From Achromobacter aloeverae (GTDB taxonomy: Bacteria > Pseudomonadota > Gammaproteobacteria > Burkholderiales > Burkholderiaceae_B): a stretch of DNA of 64,000 nt. The stretch lies in NCBI RefSeq assembly GCF_004121055.1, contig NZ_PYAL01000008.1, positions 310,001 to 374,000 of the forward strand, written 5' to 3'. The number at the start of each line of letters is the position of its first letter. Within the stretch, counting starts at the first letter, position 1. Position numbers and translations under genes: made by a program. Below the pieces are notes generated by a model, which worked only from the letters and a program-made list of their open reading frames with translations, did no database searches and was not told where the DNA came from. This document shows, in pieces, positions 59,657 to 64,000 of this stretch.

Positions 59657-60568
59657 GTGAGCATCGACACTCTGTTGCAGGCCTTGGTCGGAGGCCTGAC
59701 GATGGGAGGCATCTACGCGCTCATCGCCATCGGCTTCAACCTGACCTACACCACGACGCGCACGCTGAACTTCGCACAAGGCGACTTCGTGTCGGTGGGC
59801 GCCTTCGTCGGTCTCGGCGCAGTCGGCTTGCTGACGGCGCTGCTGACCATCGATGCGGCTGCCTATCCGTTCATCTACGCCTTGGCGGCGCTCGCGGCCG
59901 CCGTCGTGATGGGCTTGATCGGCCTGCCGCTCTACGTGGCGGCCATCCGTCCGTTCGCCGGCCGCCCCGGCATGTCCTGGGTGATGAGCACCATCGGCTT
60001 CGGCATCATCATGCAAAGCCTGGCCCTGTCGCTATGGGGGCCGGGCGCGCGCATGGTTGCCGCGCCGCTGGGCGACGGCGTCCTGCGCATCGGCGGCGTG
60101 GGCCTGCGCTCGCAGGAGATCCTGGTGCTGGTGCTGGCATTCGGCATCCTTTTCACGCTGGACTACGCCTTGCGCCGCACGCCGCTGGGCCGCAGCATGC
60201 GAGCGGTGGCGCAGAACCGCGATGCCGCCGCGCTCATGGGCATCGATGTCACGCGCATCATGATGCTGGCCTTCGCCGTCAGCACGGGATTGGCGGGTTT
60301 GAGCGGCATGCTGATAGCTCCCATCATGTCGGCGTCGCTGTTCATGGGCGTGGTCATCGCGCTGAAGGGCTTCTCCGCCGCCATCGTCGGCGGATTGACC
60401 AGTCCACGTGGCTGCATGTTCGGGGGCCTGCTGATCGGCGTGGCCGAATCGTTCACCGCGCTGTGGAGCGCGCAGTGGCGCGAGATCGTGGTCTTCGTGC
60501 TAGTGATCGCCGTGCTGGCCGTCATGCCCAATGGCCTGTTCGGCCGCAAGCTGGTGGAGAAAGTATGA
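59657..60568 (+). CDS. branched-chain amino acid-type ABC transporter, permease LivH
   Basis: 303 residues of hydrophobic helices with the LivH start pattern TMGGIYALIAIGFNLTYTTT and the coupling loop MRAVAQNRDAAALMGID. The GTG at 59657 follows the binding-protein stop by 10 bases. Overlaps the LivMG start by four bases (ATGA). Confidence 0.93.
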   Translation: MSIDTLLQALVGGLTMGGIYALIAIGFNLTYTTTRTLNFAQGDFVSVGAFVGLGAVGLLTALLTIDAAAYPFIYALAALAAAVVMGLIGLPLYVAAIRPFAGRPGMSWVMSTIGFGIIMQSLALSLWGPGARMVAAPLGDGVLRIGGVGLRSQEILVLVLAFGILFTLDYALRRTPLGRSMRAVAQNRDAAALMGIDVTRIMMLAFAVSTGLAGLSGMLIAPIMSASLFMGVVIALKGFSAAIVGGLTSPRGCMFGGLLIGVAESFTALWSAQWREIVVFVLVIAVLAVMPNGLFGRKLVEKV

Positions 60569-62403
60569 GCATCGTCCGCGATTTCCGCCGATCCGCGCTG
60601 GGCGCGGCCGTTGTCGCCGCGCTGCTGGCAGGCCTGGCCGGCTGGCTCGACAGCGATTTCTATCTGCGCATCCTGTTCATGTGCGGGGTGTATTACCTGT
60701 GCGCGGCCGGCACCAATGTGTTGGCAGGCTATGCCGGCCAAAAGTCACTGGGACAGGCCGGCCTGTTCGCCGCCGGCGCCTATACGGTGGCGCTGCTGAC
60801 CACCAGCGCTGGTTGGCATCCCGCGCTGGCGCTGGCCGCCGCGCCCGTGGTCGCGGCCCTGGTGGGCGTTCTGATCGCCCTGCCCTCCCTGCGCGTCAAG
60901 GGCCCCAGCCTCGCCTTGGTGACGCTGGCCTTCGGCATCGTCGCGCAGAAGCTGGTTACCGAGTGGACCGATATGTTCGGTGGCGCGCAGGGCATCTACG
61001 GCATCGTGCCGCTGAACGCGCTCAATGGCGAGGCCTATACCCTGCAACATTGGGTGTGGCTGGTCATCGCCCTGGGCCTGGTCGCGCATCTCGTGCTCCT
61101 GCACCTGCTGCGCGGCAAGTTCGGCCGCGCCCTGCTGTCCCTGCAGCTGGACGAGATCGCGGCCAGTTGCGCGGGGATTTCGGTCTATCGCTACAAGACC
61201 CTGGCCTTCGTCATCGCCGCGGCCCTGTGCGGCCTGGGCGGCGCGCTGGTGGCGCAGCAGAACCAGTATTTCAATTCCGATTTCATCACCTTCCATCTGT
61301 CGGTGTTCATCCTGCTGCTGGTGTTGCTGGGCGGCGCCGGCACCATCCACGGTCCGCTCGTCGGCGCGATCGTGTTGACGCTGACCGACGTGTACCTGGC
61401 TCAGTGGCCTTTCGCGCAGCACTTCGTGTACGGTGCCATGCTGCTGTTCGCGCTGTACCTCATGCCCGAGGGTGTGGTGGGCTTGTTCAGACGGCGCAAG
61501 ACCACGGGGACTGCTATGGTCGCATCGACGGCAACGTCGACGGTCAATGCGGCATCCGTGAATGCGCCCGTCGATGCGACGGGCACGCGTCCGGCCAGCG
61601 TGGATACGGGGGCCTTGCGATCGGCCCTGACGCGCGACGCGATCGACACCGTCGCCCCGCTGCTGGAGCTCCGTGACATCCACAAGGCCTTCGGCGGCAT
61701 CGTCACCGCCCGCGGTATCAACCTGGTGCTGCAAGCACATCGCATACACGCCCTGATCGGCCCCAACGGCGCGGGCAAAAGCACGCTGATCAACATCATC
61801 ACCGGCGTCATCCCCGCCAGCGCCGGCACGGTCCTGCTGCAAGGGCGCGACATCACCACCGCCAGCGCGCATGTCCGTGCTGCCGCGGGCGTGGTGCGTA
61901 CCTTCCAGAACCTGCGCCTGTTCGGCGCCATGACCGTGCTGGAGAACGTCATCGTGGGCGCGCACAGCCGCATCCAGGGCACGCATCGCGAGGCCGACGC
62001 CTTGCGCAATGCCCGTGCGGTGCTGGAATTCACTGACCTGGCGGACTACGCCGGCGCCCGCGCCGGCAGCCTGCCGTATGGCGTGCAACGGCGCGTCGAA
62101 CTGGCGCGCGCGCTGGCCAGCCAACCGCTGCTGCTGTTGCTGGACGAGCCCGCCGCCGGCCTGAATCCGCAAGAGACCCGGGAGCTGGGCCAACTGGTGC
62201 GCAAGATCGGAGCGCTAGGCATCGCGGTGCTGATGGTGGAACACGACATGAGCCTGGTCATGGAAGTGTCCGACCACATCGTTGTCCTGGACAACGGCAC
62301 GCTTATCGCCGAAGGCGGCCCCGCCGCCATCCAGGCCGATCCCAAAGTGATCGCGGCCTACCTGGGCAGCGACGAACTGATCATCGAGGAGGCCGCGGCA
62401 TGA
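60565..62403 (+). CDS. fused LivM permease - LivG ATPase
   Basis: 612 residues: LivM permease (about 1-315, VLAGYAGQKSLGQAGLFAAG, VKGPSLALVTLAFG), a linker of about 50 residues rich in Ala, Thr, Val and Ser, then LivG ATPase (about 366-612) with Walker A IGPNGAGKSTLIN (about 399) and Walker B LLLDEPAAGLNPQE. The signature is weak (LPYGVQRRVELARAL, as is usual for LivG). Usually two genes; here one frame with no stop between. Ends in a four-base overlap with livF. Confidence 0.92.
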   Translation: MSIVRDFRRSALGAAVVAALLAGLAGWLDSDFYLRILFMCGVYYLCAAGTNVLAGYAGQKSLGQAGLFAAGAYTVALLTTSAGWHPALALAAAPVVAALVGVLIALPSLRVKGPSLALVTLAFGIVAQKLVTEWTDMFGGAQGIYGIVPLNALNGEAYTLQHWVWLVIALGLVAHLVLLHLLRGKFGRALLSLQLDEIAASCAGISVYRYKTLAFVIAAALCGLGGALVAQQNQYFNSDFITFHLSVFILLLVLLGGAGTIHGPLVGAIVLTLTDVYLAQWPFAQHFVYGAMLLFALYLMPEGVVGLFRRRKTTGTAMVASTATSTVNAASVNAPVDATGTRPASVDTGALRSALTRDAIDTVAPLLELRDIHKAFGGIVTARGINLVLQAHRIHALIGPNGAGKSTLINIITGVIPASAGTVLLQGRDITTASAHVRAAAGVVRTFQNLRLFGAMTVLENVIVGAHSRIQGTHREADALRNARAVLEFTDLADYAGARAGSLPYGVQRRVELARALASQPLLLLLDEPAAGLNPQETRELGQLVRKIGALGIAVLMVEHDMSLVMEVSDHIVVLDNGTLIAEGGPAAIQADPKVIAAYLGSDELIIEEAAA

Positions 62404-63125
62404 TCCTGGACGTACGCGACCTGAGCATTTCCTATGGCGCCGTGCAGGCCTTGCGCGGTGTGTCCCTGCAAGTCAATGAACGAGAAATCGTCGCCCTGTT
62501 GGGCGCCAACGGCGCAGGCAAGAGCAGCCTGCTGCGCGGCATCACCGGCTTGACGGCGGCCACGGGCGGTGTCGCCTTCCTGGGCCGCGATCTGCAAGGC
62601 CAGGGTGCGCCGTCGCGCGTGACGGCCGGCATCGCCATGGCGCCCGAGGGGCGCCAGGTGTTCGCCGACCAGACCGTTTATGAGAACCTGTTGCTTGGCG
62701 GCCATCTCATCCGGCGTGACCGCGCCTTGCTGGCCCAGCGTATCGAGGCCATGTTCGAGCTGTTCCCGCGCCTGCGTGAACGACGCGAGCAGTTGTCGGG
62801 TACGCTCAGCGGCGGCGAGCAGCAGATGCTGGCCATCGCGCGGGCCTTGATGTCGGGTCCGCGCCTGCTGATTCTGGACGAGCCCTCGCTGGGCCTGGCG
62901 CCCATCGTCACCGCCGCGATCTTTCGTTCCCTGCTGCGCCTGCGCCGCGAGGGCATGGCGATCCTGCTGGTCGAACAGATGGCGAACCAGGCCCTGGCCA
63001 TCGCCGACCGCGCTTATGTGCTGGAAGGCGGGTCGGTGGTGCTGCAAGGAACAGCCGCCGAGCTCAAGCGCGACCCGCGTATCCACGCGGCCTATCTTGG
63101 CGGTGCCGCCGCGGAAGCGGCCTAG
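62400..63125 (+). CDS. branched-chain amino acid-type ABC transporter, ATPase LivF
   Basis: 241 residues: Walker A LGANGAGKSSLL, signature LSGGEQQMLAIARAL and Walker B LLILDEPSLGLAP, standard LivF. The ATG overlaps the fused LivMG stop by four bases, and the aldehyde dehydrogenase gene follows after 74 bases. Confidence 0.95.
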   Translation: MILDVRDLSISYGAVQALRGVSLQVNEREIVALLGANGAGKSSLLRGITGLTAATGGVAFLGRDLQGQGAPSRVTAGIAMAPEGRQVFADQTVYENLLLGGHLIRRDRALLAQRIEAMFELFPRLRERREQLSGTLSGGEQQMLAIARALMSGPRLLILDEPSLGLAPIVTAAIFRSLLRLRREGMAILLVEQMANQALAIADRAYVLEGGSVVLQGTAAELKRDPRIHAAYLGGAAAEAA

Positions 63126-63199
63126 GAAGGCGAAGTTTTCCAGGCCCCGGCGCCTTCGCGCTCCTGGCCTTTTCATCGAACACTCAAGGAGTACCCGGC

Positions 63200-64000
63200 A
63201 TGTCCGAGATTCAGTCTTACGGTTGTTTTGTCAACGGTGTATGGGCCCCCGCGCGTTCGGGCCGCACGGTTGAAGTGCTGGACCCCGCCACCGGAAAGGT
63301 GCTCGCGCATATCGCGCGCGGCGAGAAGACCGACGTCGATGCGGCCGTGCAGGCCGCGCAACGCGCCCTGCCCGCCTGGGCCGACTGCCCGCCCGTGCAG
63401 CGGGCGCGCGTATTGTCCAACATCGCCCGCCGCATCGCGCAGGAACAGGACCGCCTGGCCCGCCTGGAAAGCCAGGACACCGGCAAACCCTTGAAGCAGG
63501 CCCAGGCCGATGCCGTGGCGGCCGCGCGCTTCTTCGAATACTACGCCGGCGTGGCGGACAAGGTGCTGGGCACCAGCATTCCGCTGGGCCAGGAATTCTT
63601 CGATTTCACCGTGCGCGAACCGCTGGGCGTCACCGCGCAGATCGTGCCCTGGAACTATCCCTTGCAGATCGCCTCGCGCGGACTGGCGCCGGCCCTCGCG
63701 ACCGGCAATACCATCGTCATGAAGCCGGCCGAACTGGCCTGCCTCAGCGTATTGGAACTGACGCGCATCTGCCATGAGGAAGGCCTGCCCGTCGGCGTGT
63801 TGAACGTGGTGCCAGGCCTGGGCCATGAAGCGGGCGCCGCCCTGGCTGCCCACCCGGACGTGAACCTGGTCGTATTCACCGGCTCCGTGGCCACCGGTGC
63901 CGCCGTCATGCGCGCCGCCTCCGACAACATCGTGCCCGTGCTGCTGGAGCTGGGCGGCAAATCGCCCAATATCGTGCTGGCCGACGCCGATCTCGACGCC
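63200..64000 (+). CDS. aldehyde dehydrogenase family protein (3' end cut by window edge)
   Basis: NAD(P)-dependent aldehyde dehydrogenase; 267 residues are visible from the ATG at 63200, which has AAGGAG nine bases upstream. The Rossmann-domain part is seen (VPWNYPLQIASRGLAPALAT, VMKPAELA, FTGSVATGAAVM, VLLELGGKSPNIV). The catalytic cysteine lies beyond the window. It fits as a downstream step of the AtuA/ABC operon. The substrate is not shown. Confidence 0.92.
   Translation, partial: MSEIQSYGCFVNGVWAPARSGRTVEVLDPATGKVLAHIARGEKTDVDAAVQAAQRALPAWADCPPVQRARVLSNIARRIAQEQDRLARLESQDTGKPLKQAQADAVAAARFFEYYAGVADKVLGTSIPLGQEFFDFTVREPLGVTAQIVPWNYPLQIASRGLAPALATGNTIVMKPAELACLSVLELTRICHEEGLPVGVLNVVPGLGHEAGAALAAHPDVNLVVFTGSVATGAAVMRAASDNIVPVLLELGGKSPNIVLADADLDA

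Noticed and set aside
62400-64000. Considered whether the last genes mark a mobile or transferred region
   Set aside because: GC content, codon use and operon overlaps are like the rest of the window; no integrase, transposase or attachment repeats are seen.

Overview
The window is a GC-rich, gene-dense bacterial chromosome segment. Its order of housekeeping genes (rodA-mrdA-mreD-mreC-mreB divergent from gatCAB; metX-metW; prepilin peptidase-coaE-zapD; ftsE-ftsX), a Bug-type periplasmic binding protein, a one-polypeptide indolepyruvate oxidoreductase and C/G-rich intergenic repeats point to a betaproteobacterium of the Alcaligenaceae (Bordetella/Achromobacter group). This is judged from protein resemblance only; no search was run. 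I see no rRNA, tRNA, phage, insertion sequence, CRISPR array or plasmid backbone.

Layout. 1-2886: RND efflux pump (adaptor plus truncated permease), minus strand. 3148-5509: zapD, coaE, prepilin peptidase. 5727-9000: NlpE-like lipoprotein, an HTH-only LuxR protein with a repeat linker, panC, scpA, DUF3460. 9285-13673: glycerol kinase between two related MFS exporters in an overlapping operon. 13683-15461: LysR regulator divergent from a peroxiredoxin. 15473-21020: Bug protein and the aapJQMP amino-acid ABC transporter. 21195-23671: ftsE, ftsX, orphan cheD. 23772-28798: indolepyruvate oxidoreductase, mutY. 28837-35019: the elongasome genes. 35313-40762: gatCAB, pyrE, exonuclease III, with two families of long tandem repeats around pyrE. 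40906-46683: YjfB-like protein, two tandem-domain universal stress proteins, ampG-like permease, metW, and metX behind a SAM-II riboswitch that I recognise in the leader. 47024-50191: a LasR-type HTH-only ORF, a lipoprotein, gshA, lipocalin. 50303-55585: STAS antagonist divergent from a coupled alr / SpoIIE-phosphatase / orphan binding-protein operon. 55650-64000: LysR regulator, split AtuA pair, branched-chain-type ABC transporter with fused LivM-LivG, and a truncated aldehyde dehydrogenase.

How it fits together. Most genes are core. The two least-described units are (i) the STAS / alanine racemase / sensor-phosphatase / binding-protein locus, which looks like a partner-switching signalling module with a periplasmic input and no kinase in view, and (ii) the AtuA-like, ABC-importer, aldehyde-dehydrogenase operon, which looks like an uptake and catabolism pathway for an unidentified acid. 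The SAM-II element gives direct regulatory logic for metX-metW. Several intergenic minisatellites (8, 15, 63 and 81 bp units) are another feature of the segment.
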